Assembly: GCF_049727805.1 (NCBI RefSeq)
Contig: NZ_JBCNYA010000023.1
Location: 5,226-69,225 of the forward strand
Direction of reading: 5' to 3'
Length of the DNA: 64,000 bases
Source: Frateuria_A sp049727805
GTDB taxonomy: Bacteria > Pseudomonadota > Gammaproteobacteria > Xanthomonadales > Rhodanobacteraceae
The position numbers and the translations under genes were made by a program. How positions within the stretch are numbered: position 1 is the first letter of the stretch; each line of letters starts with the position of its first letter. This document shows positions 1-8,688 of the stretch, piece by piece. The notes under the pieces are model-generated. The model was not told the origin of the DNA and did not search any database. It worked only from the letters and a program-made list of their open reading frames with translations.

Positions 1-313
1 CGAAGGCCGCTTCGGTCGCCGGGTCGATGTGGCACAGACGCCGGGCCATAGGTTCGGGCAGCTCGGTCAGGGTGTGCAGGAAGCGGCGGCGGATGTCTTC
101 GGCCGGCAGGCGCGTGAAGCAGCGGCGCAGCGCGGCGACGTCGCCGGGCTCGATGGAACGCAGATGCAGGACGCGGCCATCACGGGTGGTGACCGGATCG
201 GCATTGGACGGCGCCGACTGGGTGCGCGCAAAGCGCTGGTTGGTGCGCGGCGGCAGCGGCGCGTTGCGGATCGGGCTGGCGAAGTCGATGGCAGGCTGGA
301 TGGTCATGTCCAT
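1..313 (-). CDS. GNAT-family N-acetyltransferase, N-terminal part (cut by window edge)
   Basis: The reading frame is open on the minus strand from an ATG at 313 (second in-frame ATG at 307) to the window start, so only about 104 N-terminal residues are present. After a short variable leader it carries LHLRSIEPGDVAALRRCFTR and then RRRFLHTLTELPEP. This is the start of an acetyltransferase fold of the kind found in stand-alone acyl-CoA N-acyltransferases and at the C-terminus of Pat-type protein acetyltransferases. The acetyl-CoA loop lies outside the window, so the substrate cannot be judged. The upstream neighbour on the same strand is the PhoH-like gene, separated by a hairpin at 468-494. 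Confidence 0.7.
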   Translation of the reverse strand, partial: MDMTIQPAIDFASPIRNAPLPPRTNQRFARTQSAPSNADPVTTRDGRVLHLRSIEPGDVAALRRCFTRLPAEDIRRRFLHTLTELPEPMARRLCHIDPATEAAF

Positions 314-467
314 ACTCTAGCGTATTGTTTGCGCTGCAGCATGAACGGGCGGCGCAACGAGGGCGCCGTTATGGGCCAGGCGGTGCGCAGTTGGCGTGAA
401 CAGGCAGGCGGGTGGCTGCCGTGCGTCTGCGGCAGTGCGGCAAGGGCGCGTGAAGATGGCGCTCCGA

Positions 468-494
468 CAGGGGCGGGCGCGTGGCCCGCCCCTG
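468..494 (-). terminator. GC-rich hairpin after the PhoH-like gene
   Basis: Arms of 11 bases (468-478 and 484-494, CAGGGGCGGGC) enclose a 5-base loop just beyond the stop codon of the PhoH-like gene. No T-run follows on the minus strand, so it is either a weak intrinsic terminator or an RNA-stabilising hairpin. Confidence 0.4.
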
Positions 495-501
495 GCTTGG
501 C

Positions 502-1884
502 TCAGAGCGCCTCGGAGGCGAAGTCGGCCAGCCGCGAGCGCTCGCCACGGCGCAGCGTGATGTGCGCCGAATGCTCCCAGCCCTTGAAGCGGTCCACCGC
601 GTAGGTGAGACCCGAGGTCGTCTCGGTGAGGTAGGGCGTATCGATCTGCTCGACGTTGCCCAGGCAGACGATCTTGGTGCCGGGGCCGGCACGGGTGATC
701 AGCGTCTTCATCTGCTTGGGCGTGAGGTTCTGCGCCTCGTCGATGATCAGGTAGCGGCTGAGGAAGGTGCGCCCGCGCATGAAGTTGAGCGAGCGGATCT
801 TGATGCGCGAGGCGAGCAGGTCGTTGGTCGCCTGGCGTCCCCACGAACCGCCTTCTTCGGGATTGGCGAGCACCTCCAGGTTGTCGGTGAGCGCGCCCAT
901 CCACGGCGTCATCTTTTCCTCCTCGGTGCCGGGCAGGAAGCCGATGTCCTCGCCGACCGACACCGTGGCGCGGGTCATGATGATCTCGCGGTAGCGCTGC
1001 TGGTCCATCACCTGCGCCAGGCCGGCGGCGAGCGCGAGCAGCGTCTTGCCGGTGCCGGCGGTGCCGAGCAGGGTGACGAAGTCGACATCCGGGTCCATCA
1101 GCACGTTGAGCGCGAAGTTCTGCTCGCGGTTGCGCGCGGCGATGCCCCACACGCTATGGTTGGGGTGGCTGTGGTCGTCCAGCAGCACCAGCGTGGTCTG
1201 CGCATCGTCGACGTGCAGCACGCGCAGCTCGACGGCGTTGTCGCCGGGCAGGAACAGGCACTGGTTGGGATGCCAGTCCTCGTCCTCGCGGTGGTCGAGC
1301 TTGTAGAAGGTGCGGCCGCGTTCGGTCCAGGACTGCACTTCCGGGTGGCGGTCCCAGAAGTCCTCGGGCAGCCCGGTCGAGCCGGTGTAGAGCAGCGCGA
1401 AGTCATCCAGCGCGCGGTCGTTCTCGTAGTCCTCCGCGTCGATGCCGTAGATCTTGGCCTTGATGCGCAGGTTGATGTCCTTGGTGACCAGGATCACCGC
1501 GCGGTCCGGATTCTGGTCGCGCAGCTCGATGACCGCCGCGAGGATCAGGTTGTCCGCCTTGCTGTGCCCGTTGGCGGAGGTGCGCTGCTGGAAGTACAGG
1601 CGGCCCACCGCGCCGCCGCGCTTGAGGTTGACGCCCTTGGGGTTGGACAGCTCCAGTCCGTTGCTGATGCCGTGGCCGTTGCCGCGCTCGATCAGTTCGT
1701 TGAGGAACCGGCTGACCTGGCGGCCGTTGCGCGAGACTTCCGATGCGCCCTTCTTCTTTTCGTCCAGTTCCTCCAGCACGGTCATCGGGATGAAGACGTC
1801 GTGTTCCTCGAAGCGGAACAGCGAGGTGGGATCGTGCAGCAGCACGTTGGTGTCGAGTGCGTAGATACGCTTGCTTCCGGTCAT
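502..1884 (-). CDS. PIN domain and PhoH-like ATPase
   Basis: 460 residues. The N-terminus (RIYALDTNVLLHDP) is a PIN-domain nuclease core with its acidic residue (ALDTN). The C-terminal half is a PhoH P-loop ATPase with Walker A GTAGTGKT and an LIIDEAQNLTP Walker B region. Proteins with this order (PhoH2/YlaK type) are RNA-directed helicase/nuclease candidates of the cytoplasm. The frame is open 31 codons further upstream, but ATG 1884 places the start directly before the conserved PIN strand, so that start was chosen. The gene reads in the same direction as bcp and gcvR. Its physiological substrate is not established by the sequence. Confidence 0.9.
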   Translation of the reverse strand: MTGSKRIYALDTNVLLHDPTSLFRFEEHDVFIPMTVLEELDEKKKGASEVSRNGRQVSRFLNELIERGNGHGISNGLELSNPKGVNLKRGGAVGRLYFQQRTSANGHSKADNLILAAVIELRDQNPDRAVILVTKDINLRIKAKIYGIDAEDYENDRALDDFALLYTGSTGLPEDFWDRHPEVQSWTERGRTFYKLDHREDEDWHPNQCLFLPGDNAVELRVLHVDDAQTTLVLLDDHSHPNHSVWGIAARNREQNFALNVLMDPDVDFVTLLGTAGTGKTLLALAAGLAQVMDQQRYREIIMTRATVSVGEDIGFLPGTEEEKMTPWMGALTDNLEVLANPEEGGSWGRQATNDLLASRIKIRSLNFMRGRTFLSRYLIIDEAQNLTPKQMKTLITRAGPGTKIVCLGNVEQIDTPYLTETTSGLTYAVDRFKGWEHSAHITLRRGERSRLADFASEAL

Positions 1885-2005
1885 GCGGAAGAGGCCTCGC
1901 TTTTGTCGGACCAAAGAAAAGCGGCCTGGACCACGAGGGTCGCAGGCCGCCGGAGAGCACGGCTGCGCGCCGTGCAAAGGGAGTGCTCGAAGATGCGAAG
2001 GTGCG

Positions 2006-2467
2006 TCACTTGGCGGGGATGGCGTCCAGTACGGCCTGGGCGTGGCCGGCGACTTTCACGCCGCGCCATTCCTGTGCGAGGTGGCCCTTGGGATCGAGCA
2101 GGAAAGTGCTGCGCACGATCCCAAGGTGCGTCTTGCCGTAGAGCACCTTCTCGTGGATCACGTCGAAGGCCTTGCACCAGCTCTCGTCGGTGTCGGCGAT
2201 CAGCGGGAAGGGCAGGGCCTGCTTGTCGGCGAAGTTGGCGTGCGAGGTGACCGAGTCGCGCGACACGCCAACGATCTCGGCGTTGCGCTTCCTGAAGTCG
2301 TCGTAGAGGTCGCGGAAATCCTGCGCCTCGGTGGTGCAGCCGGGGGTGGAATCCTTCGGGTAGAAGTACACCACCACCCAGCGGCCCTGGAGTTGGGAGA
2401 GCTCCAGTTCGGTGTCGTCGCCGGTGGTGCCGATCAGGGGGGGAATCGGTTTGCCGATATCGGGCAT
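2006..2467 (-). CDS. bcp: Peroxiredoxin, Bcp/PrxQ type
   Basis: 153 residues, the usual length for a thiol peroxidase of the BCP/PrxQ group, which reduces organic and hydrogen peroxides in the cytoplasm. The peroxidatic cysteine is visible in STPGCTTEAQDF. The resolving cysteine that E. coli Bcp carries five residues later is replaced by glutamine here. The only other nearby candidate is the cysteine of DESWCKAFD, so the protein may work as a 1-Cys or atypical enzyme. It follows gcvR on the same strand, the same order as gcvR-bcp in enterobacteria. Confidence 0.93.
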   Translation of the reverse strand: MPDIGKPIPPLIGTTGDDTELELSQLQGRWVVVYFYPKDSTPGCTTEAQDFRDLYDDFRKRNAEIVGVSRDSVTSHANFADKQALPFPLIADTDESWCKAFDVIHEKVLYGKTHLGIVRSTFLLDPKGHLAQEWRGVKVAGHAQAVLDAIPAK

Positions 2468-2603
2468 GGGTTCTCCGCGAGGTCATCGATGAATCGATTG
2501 GGGAAGCGCGCCGGCGTGGCGCTTCTTCGGCCCTCGGGGGAAAGACTAGCGCGCTGCGCGCGGCGTGCAACAGGCTTGTCGAACGGCGCGCGACGCGCGA
2601 TGC

Positions 2604-3161
2604 TCAGAACTTCACCGGGTCCATGATCGCGTCGAGGTTGAGCCCGTCGCAGAGCTCCAGGAAATCGTCGCGCAAGGTGGCGAGGTGGATCTGGGACGGA
2701 ATGCCGATGGTGATCTGCGCCTGGAACATCTGCGCGCCGGTCTGCATGGCCTGGTAGCGCATCGAGCTCAGCTGTTCCACGCGGATGTCGTGGCGGCTGA
2801 AGAATTCGACCACCTTCACCAGGATGCCGGCGCGGTCGGCCGCCACCACTTCGACCAGGTAGGGCAGCAGCGTGCCGCTCTGCTCGCGCGGCCCGGTGCG
2901 GTAGTGCGACAGGCGCAGTTCCTCGTCGCGGCCGAGCTTGGCCAGCGCGGTTTCCAGCTTTGCGATCGCGTCCCACGCGCCGGTGGCGAGCATCAGCAGC
3001 GAGGTGTCGTTGCCGATGGTCGAAACGCGCGCGTCGGACAGGCTGCAGCCGGCGTCGGCGATGCGCTTGGTCAACGTGAGCAGCGGCGTGCGCGGCGCCG
3101 GGGTGAGGGTGTGGATCAGCAGCTGGTTGTCGGTGCCGGCGCGCGCGGAAGGACGGTTCAA
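2604..3161 (-). CDS. gcvR: GcvR-like tandem ACT-domain regulator
   Basis: 185 residues with two ACT domains: the first around residues 13-85 and the second from about 98 (LPYLVEVVAADRAGILVKVV). GcvR binds GcvA and blocks its activation of the glycine cleavage operon when glycine is scarce. The start is a TTG at 3161 preceded by AAGGTGG on the minus strand. The neighbours bcp (downstream) and dapA plus a BamC-like lipoprotein (divergent) reproduce the E. coli gcvR/bcp - dapA/bamC arrangement, which supports the assignment. Confidence 0.85.
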   Translation of the reverse strand: MNRPSARAGTDNQLLIHTLTPAPRTPLLTLTKRIADAGCSLSDARVSTIGNDTSLLMLATGAWDAIAKLETALAKLGRDEELRLSHYRTGPREQSGTLLPYLVEVVAADRAGILVKVVEFFSRHDIRVEQLSSMRYQAMQTGAQMFQAQITIGIPSQIHLATLRDDFLELCDGLNLDAIMDPVKF

Positions 3162-3294
3162 GGGGAGGCCACCTTTGGTAACCCGGGCAGCTTAGCTTAG
3201 GACGCTCCGGAAATCGCAGGGTGAGGACTCTCCCTTCCACTGTGCACGGGCCACCAGTACCATCCCTTGCTTGCCTTCAAGCCGGAATAGCGTC

Positions 3295-4188
3295 TTGGAT
3301 ATTCGTGGAAGCATCTGCGCGCTGGCGACACCGTTTGCCGCCGATGGCTCGCTCGACCTGCCGGCCTTCGGGCGCCTGCTCGACTACCAGCTCGCCGGGG
3401 GCACGCAGGCGCTGGTCGTGGCCGGCTCCACCGGCGAGGCGCACATGCTCGAGCATGACGAGTTCGAGCGGCTGCTGGCTTATGCGGTGGAGCGTGTCGC
3501 CGGCCGCGTGCCGGTGATCGCCGGTACCGGCGAGGCTGCCACCGCGCGCACCGTCGCGCAGACCCGCCGTGCCGGCGCGCTGGGTGCCGATGCGGCGCTG
3601 GTGGTTGCACCGTATTACGTGCGGCCCACCCAGGAAGGTCTGCGCCGGCATTTCCTGGAGGTGGCCGAACACGGCGGCGTGCCGGTGCTGCTCTACAACG
3701 TGCCCACGCGCACCGCCTGCGACCTGCTTCCGGAAACCGTCGCGCAGTTGCGCGACCATCCGGCGATCCTGGGCATCAAGGAGGCGGTGGCCAGCGAGGA
3801 GCGCATCCACGCGCTTGCGGAACTTGTGCGCGCGGATTTCGTCTACCTATCCGGCGACGACGGCACGGCAGGCAAGGCCATGCTGGCTGGCGCGGCCGGT
3901 ACCGTTTCGGTGGTGGCGAACCTGGTGCCGCAGGCGTTCCGCGCGTTGTGCGACGCGGCCACGGCGGGCGATCGGGAAGCTGCCGGCCGTGCCCACGACC
4001 GGCTCGACCCGCTGGTGCAGGCACTCAATTGCGCGCCCAACCCGATCGCGGTGAAGGCCATGCTGCCGGCGCTGGGACTCGGTTCGGCGAAGCCCCGGTT
4101 GCCGCTGGTCGAGCTGGCCGACGGCCCGGACCGCGCCCGTCTGCACGAAGCCCTGGCTGCTCTGGCATCCTTGGCGGCCGTCGCCTGA
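3295..4188 (+). CDS. dapA: 4-hydroxy-tetrahydrodipicolinate synthase
   Basis: 297 residues from the chosen TTG. This enzyme condenses pyruvate with aspartate semialdehyde, the first committed step of lysine and diaminopimelate synthesis. Visible motifs are GSTGEAHML, the tyrosine of LLYNVPTRT and the Schiff-base lysine of ILGIKEAVAS. An upstream in-frame TTG at 3271 exists, but family members begin just before the GSICALATPF strand, so 3295 was preferred. No strong ribosome binding site is visible for either start. The substrate is made by asd at 27.2 kb in this window. Confidence 0.93.
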   Translation: MDIRGSICALATPFAADGSLDLPAFGRLLDYQLAGGTQALVVAGSTGEAHMLEHDEFERLLAYAVERVAGRVPVIAGTGEAATARTVAQTRRAGALGADAALVVAPYYVRPTQEGLRRHFLEVAEHGGVPVLLYNVPTRTACDLLPETVAQLRDHPAILGIKEAVASEERIHALAELVRADFVYLSGDDGTAGKAMLAGAAGTVSVVANLVPQAFRALCDAATAGDREAAGRAHDRLDPLVQALNCAPNPIAVKAMLPALGLGSAKPRLPLVELADGPDRARLHEALAALASLAAVA

Positions 4189-4229
4189 TCTTCCGGCTGC
4201 CGCTTGATCCCTTTTTCGGAAAACCATCC

Positions 4230-4808
4230 ATGAAGAAATCCTCGCTCGTCGTCGCCCTTCCGGCCCTGGTCCTGAGCGGCCTGCTGCTTTCCGGTTGCGG
4301 CATGCTCCGTTCGCACAAGGCCTGGGACACCGCACGCCAGGAATCCCCGCTGGAGATCCCGCCGGGCCTGGATACGCCGGCGGCGACCGACGCGCTGGTG
4401 ATCCCGCCGCCGGGCGCGAACAACCCGACCTCTGCGGGCGTCACCGCCGACGTGGGCGGGGCAGGCGGCATGATCGCCGACGGTTTCGTGCTGGCCGACA
4501 GCGCGGACAACACCTATCGCCGCGTCGGCGAGGTGCTGGGCAGCGTGGGCCAGGTCACCGCGCACGACGACGGCGCGCACAGCTACACGGTGAACGTGGT
4601 AGCCGCGCCGGCGAAGAAGCGCGGCTTCTTTGGCCGCCTGTTCCATCGCAACGGCAAGGGCGATGCGGCCACGCCCGGCAAGGCCGCGCGCCAGGTGCAG
4701 GTGACCGTCACCGCCAGCGGCGACAACGCCAGCGAAGTGCGTGCGCAGGGCCAGGCGGCGGCAGTGGCCAAGGTGGTCGACACGCTGAAGGCGAAGCTCG
4801 GCGGCTGA
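4230..4808 (+). CDS. BamC-like outer-membrane lipoprotein
   Basis: 192 residues with a lipoprotein signal peptide ending in LSGC (Cys23), followed by an extended proline-rich stretch (SPLEIPPGLDTP) that recalls the BamC/NlpB N-terminus binding BamD. The middle part contains KKRGFFGRLF and the C-terminus looks like a single helix-grip or Bon-like alpha/beta unit. The position directly after dapA matches dapA-bamC in other gammaproteobacteria. It is shorter than E. coli BamC (about 344 residues), so it may hold only one of the two C-terminal domains. The functional link to outer-membrane protein assembly is inferred from context. Confidence 0.7.
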   Translation: MKKSSLVVALPALVLSGLLLSGCGMLRSHKAWDTARQESPLEIPPGLDTPAATDALVIPPPGANNPTSAGVTADVGGAGGMIADGFVLADSADNTYRRVGEVLGSVGQVTAHDDGAHSYTVNVVAAPAKKRGFFGRLFHRNGKGDAATPGKAARQVQVTVTASGDNASEVRAQGQAAAVAKVVDTLKAKLGG

Positions 4809-4833
4809 TCGTCGGGATCCCTTCCGGTTTGCC

Positions 4834-4864
4834 AGACGCCGCCTTCGGGCGGCGTCTGCTTTTG
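4834..4864 (+). terminator. Intrinsic terminator after the dapA-lipoprotein unit
   Basis: The hairpin at 4834-4857 (AGACGCCGCC, loop TTCG, GGCGGCGTCT) is followed by GCTTTT, about 25 bases after the lipoprotein stop. Confidence 0.8.
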
Positions 4865-4868
4865 CACT

Positions 4869-4890
4869 GTAGGGTGGGCTTCAGCCCACC
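4869..4890 (+). repeat. GTAG-headed REP-like palindrome, copy 1
   Basis: GTAG is followed by GGTGGGCTTCAGCCCACC. The same 22-base unit occurs at 20692, at 31026 (one base different) and inverted at 31111. A GTAG head plus hairpin is the hallmark of RAYT-associated REP elements. This copy lies between two convergent terminators. Confidence 0.8.
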
Positions 4891-4950
4891 ATGCCGTGCA
4901 TGGATGGTGGATTGGAGCTACCCCGCGACGTCCGGGTCCCGCAAACAAGA

Positions 4951-4970
4951 ACGCCGCCCGAAGGCGGCGT
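4951..4970 (-). terminator. Hairpin terminator of fdxA
   Basis: ACGCCGCC, loop CGAA, GGCGGCGT; on the minus strand it is followed by TCTTGTTT, 20 bases after the fdxA stop. It is the exact reverse complement of the core of the terminator at 4836-4855. Confidence 0.65.
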
Positions 4971-4990
4971 CGCAGAACCAGGCGGATGGC

Positions 4991-5314
4991 TCAGCGTTCC
5001 AGCAGCTTGAGCTTGTCCGGCTTGCCTTCCCACTCCTTGGCGTCCGGCAGGCCGTCCTTGCGCTCGGTGATCACCGGCCACTCCCGCGACAGCTCGGCAT
5101 TGATCGCCACGAACGATTCCTGGCCGGCCGGGACGTCGTCCTCGGGATAGATCGCGTTGATCGGGCATTCCGGCTCGCACAAGGTGCAGTCGATGCACTC
5201 GTCCGGATTGATCACCAGGAAGTTCGGGCCTTCATGGAAAGCATCGACCGGGCAGACCTCGACGCAATCGGTGTACTTGCACTTGATGCAGTTGTCGGTA
5301 ACGACAAAGGTCAT
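4991..5314 (-). CDS. fdxA: FdxA-type ferredoxin with two iron-sulfur clusters
   Basis: 107 residues, typical for the seven-iron FdxA family of low-potential electron carriers in the cytoplasm. Cysteines at 9, 12, 17 and 21 (DNCIKCKYTDCVEVCPVD) and at 40, 43, 46 and 50 (ECIDCTLCEPECP) form the two cluster sites; in this family one is usually 3Fe-4S and the other 4Fe-4S. The acidic C-terminal extension (REWPVITERKDGLPDAKEW) is characteristic. It stands alone, with a terminator hairpin directly downstream. Its redox partner is not apparent from the neighbours. Confidence 0.93.
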   Translation of the reverse strand: MTFVVTDNCIKCKYTDCVEVCPVDAFHEGPNFLVINPDECIDCTLCEPECPINAIYPEDDVPAGQESFVAINAELSREWPVITERKDGLPDAKEWEGKPDKLKLLER

Positions 5315-5493
5315 GGGCGGCTTCGAGTCGGCTGTAGAAAACGCGCTGTCTGCTCGAGATGCCGAGCCGGAGCGCTGCTTCTTGTGAAAAGTGCGGCCAT
5401 GGATGGCCGCTTCTAGTCTAGCCGATAGCCAGGAGCTAAGGGTTTACCGAGGCCCTTCCAGACAGCGGCAATCATGGACGATTGCAAAAATAA

Positions 5494-5569
5494 TGGCGCT
5501 CCCTACGAGGTTCGAACTCGTGTTCCCGCCTTGAGAGGGCGGTGTCCTAGGCCACTAGACGAAGGGAGC
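5494..5569 (-). tRNA. tRNA-Glu (anticodon CTC)
   Basis: 76 bases on the minus strand ending in an encoded CCA. The acceptor stem GCTCCCT/AGGGAGC pairs fully, the anticodon stem CCGCC/GGCGG carries the loop CTCTCAA (anticodon CTC, reads GAG), and the T-arm contains GTTCGAA. The sequence follows the tRNA-Glu pattern. The charging enzyme gltX lies at 39.6 kb in the same window. Confidence 0.96.
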
Positions 5570-5747
5570 GCAGAGCTGCGAGGCGCGCTAGTATAGCGGA
5601 ATTGTTTCGCCCGGCAATGCCTCGTGAAGACCCTTCGCGCTGCCGTCCGGAACAGGCCGCCGGCACGCCTGCCGCGCGGACGGACGCAGCGCATTGCGCC
5701 GCGATTGTTGCACCGGCGCCCGGCGCGCCGCCAAGGATCCAGACCGC

Positions 5748-7091
5748 TTGAACCCAGAAGCAAGGACTTCCGTCACGCCCGTGCCCGCGATCGTTCCGCG
5801 CGAGCAGCACGTGATCTCCCGCAAGAACATAAGCAAGGCCGCATTGCGCGTGCTCTACCGCCTGCACGACGCCGGCTACGACGCCTTCCTGGTCGGCGGC
5901 GCCGTGCGCGACCTGCTGCTCGGCGGCCATCCCAAGGACTTCGACGTGGCCACCAACGCCACGCCCGACGAGGTCAAGAAGCTGTTCCGCAACTGTCGCC
6001 TGATCGGCCGGCGCTTCCGCCTCGCGCACGTGGTGTTCGGTCCGGAGATCATCGAGGTGGCCACGTTTCGCGGCACCGGCGAAGAAGAGGGCGGGGAGGG
6101 CGATCGCCACATCGTCGACGGGCTGATCGTGCGCGACAACGTATGGGGCACCATCGAGGAAGACGCGGTGCGCCGCGACTTCCGCGTCAACGCGCTGTAC
6201 TACGACATCAGCGATTTCTCGGTGCGCGACTACGTCGGCGGCATGCAGGATCTGGAGAACCGCGTGCTGCACCTGATCGGCGATCCGGCCAAGCGCTATC
6301 GCGAGGATCCGGTGCGCATGCTGCGCGCGGCGCGGCTGGCGGCCAAGCTGGGCTTCACCATCGACCGCAAGGCCTCCGCGCCGTTCGAGGAACTGGGCCC
6401 GCTGCTGTGTGATGCGGCGCCGGCGCGGCTGTTCGACGAGTCGCTCAAGATGTTCCTGGCCGGCAACGGCCTGAAGAGCTTCCGCATGCTCGAGCAGTGC
6501 GGGCTGCTGAAGTTCCTGTTCCCGGCCACGGCGCGCGCGCTCAAGCGCGGCGACGAGGCGCTGCGTTCGCTGATCGAGCAGGGCCTGGCCAATACCGACC
6601 AGCGCATCGCCGAGGGCAAGTCGGTGACGCCGGCCTTCCTGTTCGCCGTGCTGCTGTGGGGCGAGGTGCGCGACCTGGCGCATGGCTGGATGGCCAAGGG
6701 CGTGGACGGCAACGAGGCCTGGGCGCGCGCGGCGGCGCACGTGGTCGGCGAGCAGTGCCAGCGCGTGGCGATCCCGCGCCGCTTCACTCTCACCATGGAA
6801 GAAATCTGGTCGCTGCAGCCGCGCTTCGAGCAGATCCAGCGCAAGCGGGTGTTCCGCCTGATGGCGCATCCACGCTTCCGCGCCGCGTTCGATTTCCTGC
6901 TGCTGCGCGCGGCCGAGTCGCCGGCGATCCGCGAACTCGGCCAGTGGTGGGCACACGCGCAGCAGTTGCCGCAGGAGGTGCTGGCCGCAGCGCTGCCTGC
7001 CGGCACGGCGGCACCGGCCGGCGCGGCCGCCACCGCAGCCCCGCGCAAGCGCCGCCGGCGCAAGCCGGCGGGCAAGTCCGGCTCGGCCTGA
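5748..7091 (+). CDS. pcnB: Poly(A) polymerase I
   Basis: Adds poly(A) tails to RNA 3' ends and so promotes decay. The class II nucleotidyltransferase core is visible: LVGGAVRDLLLGG, then KDFDVATNATPDEV with the catalytic acidic pair, then RNCRLIGRRFRLAHV, which distinguishes PcnB from CCA-adding enzymes. A basic tail (RKRRRRKPAG) ends the protein. The frame is open from TTG 5694; TTG 5748, with AAGGA ten bases upstream, and GTG 5781 are both possible starts, and family members begin near IVPREQHVISRKNIS. folK follows, as in other gammaproteobacteria (pcnB-folK-panBC). Confidence 0.92.
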   Translation: MNPEARTSVTPVPAIVPREQHVISRKNISKAALRVLYRLHDAGYDAFLVGGAVRDLLLGGHPKDFDVATNATPDEVKKLFRNCRLIGRRFRLAHVVFGPEIIEVATFRGTGEEEGGEGDRHIVDGLIVRDNVWGTIEEDAVRRDFRVNALYYDISDFSVRDYVGGMQDLENRVLHLIGDPAKRYREDPVRMLRAARLAAKLGFTIDRKASAPFEELGPLLCDAAPARLFDESLKMFLAGNGLKSFRMLEQCGLLKFLFPATARALKRGDEALRSLIEQGLANTDQRIAEGKSVTPAFLFAVLLWGEVRDLAHGWMAKGVDGNEAWARAAAHVVGEQCQRVAIPRRFTLTMEEIWSLQPRFEQIQRKRVFRLMAHPRFRAAFDFLLLRAAESPAIRELGQWWAHAQQLPQEVLAAALPAGTAAPAGAAATAAPRKRRRRKPAGKSGSA

Positions 7092-7215
7092 TCCTCAGAG
7101 AGCCTGTCATGACCCCCAGTAGCCTGTGTTGCCTGCCGGCTGGCCTCAGGTGGTGGCGCATGGCGCACCGCCTGACCGCACGTCAGGTCAGGCCGCGCGC
7201 TGCCGCCTTTCGCGC

Positions 7216-7698
7216 ATGACACGGGCCTTCGTCGCGCTGGGCGGCAACCTGGGCGACACGCATGCCATCCTTCGCCAGGCGCTCGATGACCTGGCCGCGT
7301 TGCCGAGCACACGCCTGCTGGCACGCTCGCGGTTCTACCGCACGCCGCCGTGGGGGTTGCGCGAGCAGCCACCGTTCCTCAACGCCGCCGCCGAGCTGGA
7401 AACCGCATTGGCGCCGCACGAGTTGCTGGATGCGCTGCTCGACATCGAGCGCGCCGCCGGACGCGTGCGCGAGGGCGAACGCTGGGGACCGCGCACGCTG
7501 GATCTGGACCTGTTGCACATGGAGGGTGTGACGCTGCGCGACGAGCGCCTGACGTTGCCGCACCCCCGCATCGGCGAGCGCGCCTTCGTGCTGTTGCCGC
7601 TGGCCGAGCTGGCGCCGGAACTCGAGCTGCCCGGACAGGGCCGGGTGGATGCGCTGCTGGCCGCTGCCGACGCCGCCGGTTGCGTCGTCGAACCATAG
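7216..7698 (+). CDS. folK: 6-hydroxymethyl-7,8-dihydropterin pyrophosphokinase
   Basis: 160 residues. The enzyme transfers pyrophosphate from ATP to hydroxymethyl-dihydropterin in folate synthesis. Motifs: N-terminal ALGGNLGD, SRFYRTPPWG, FLNAAAELET, then the signature RWGPRTLDLDLL with its metal-binding aspartates, and LPHPRIGERAFVL. ATG 7216 lies directly before the first beta strand. The start is preceded by 124 bases after pcnB containing a short inverted repeat (CCTGAC...GTCAGG) but no clear terminator. Confidence 0.95.
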   Translation: MTRAFVALGGNLGDTHAILRQALDDLAALPSTRLLARSRFYRTPPWGLREQPPFLNAAAELETALAPHELLDALLDIERAAGRVREGERWGPRTLDLDLLHMEGVTLRDERLTLPHPRIGERAFVLLPLAELAPELELPGQGRVDALLAAADAAGCVVEP

Positions 7699-7834
7699 GC
7701 AGCCCGGGCCGGGCTGCCGGTATCGCTTTGTCGAAGAGCCCGGCTGAAGCCCGCCCGACAGCGTTTCCCGCCAGCGCTTGGCCTGCGCGACCGGGGGCCG
7801 GATAATCGCCTGCCCGCTCCCGCAAGGAACTGCC

Positions 7835-8665
<831 letters not shown>

Positions 8666-8688
8666 TCCCCTTTCCGGGAACCAACGCC

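Noticed and set aside
29..604. Plus-strand frames at the left end
   Set aside because: The minus strand reads as a GNAT domain with conserved residues, cut off by the window edge.
481..2250. Long plus-strand open frame of 589 codons
   Set aside because: It is antisense to the PhoH-like and bcp genes, which carry clear catalytic motifs; the translation is the low-complexity product of high-GC antisense reading.
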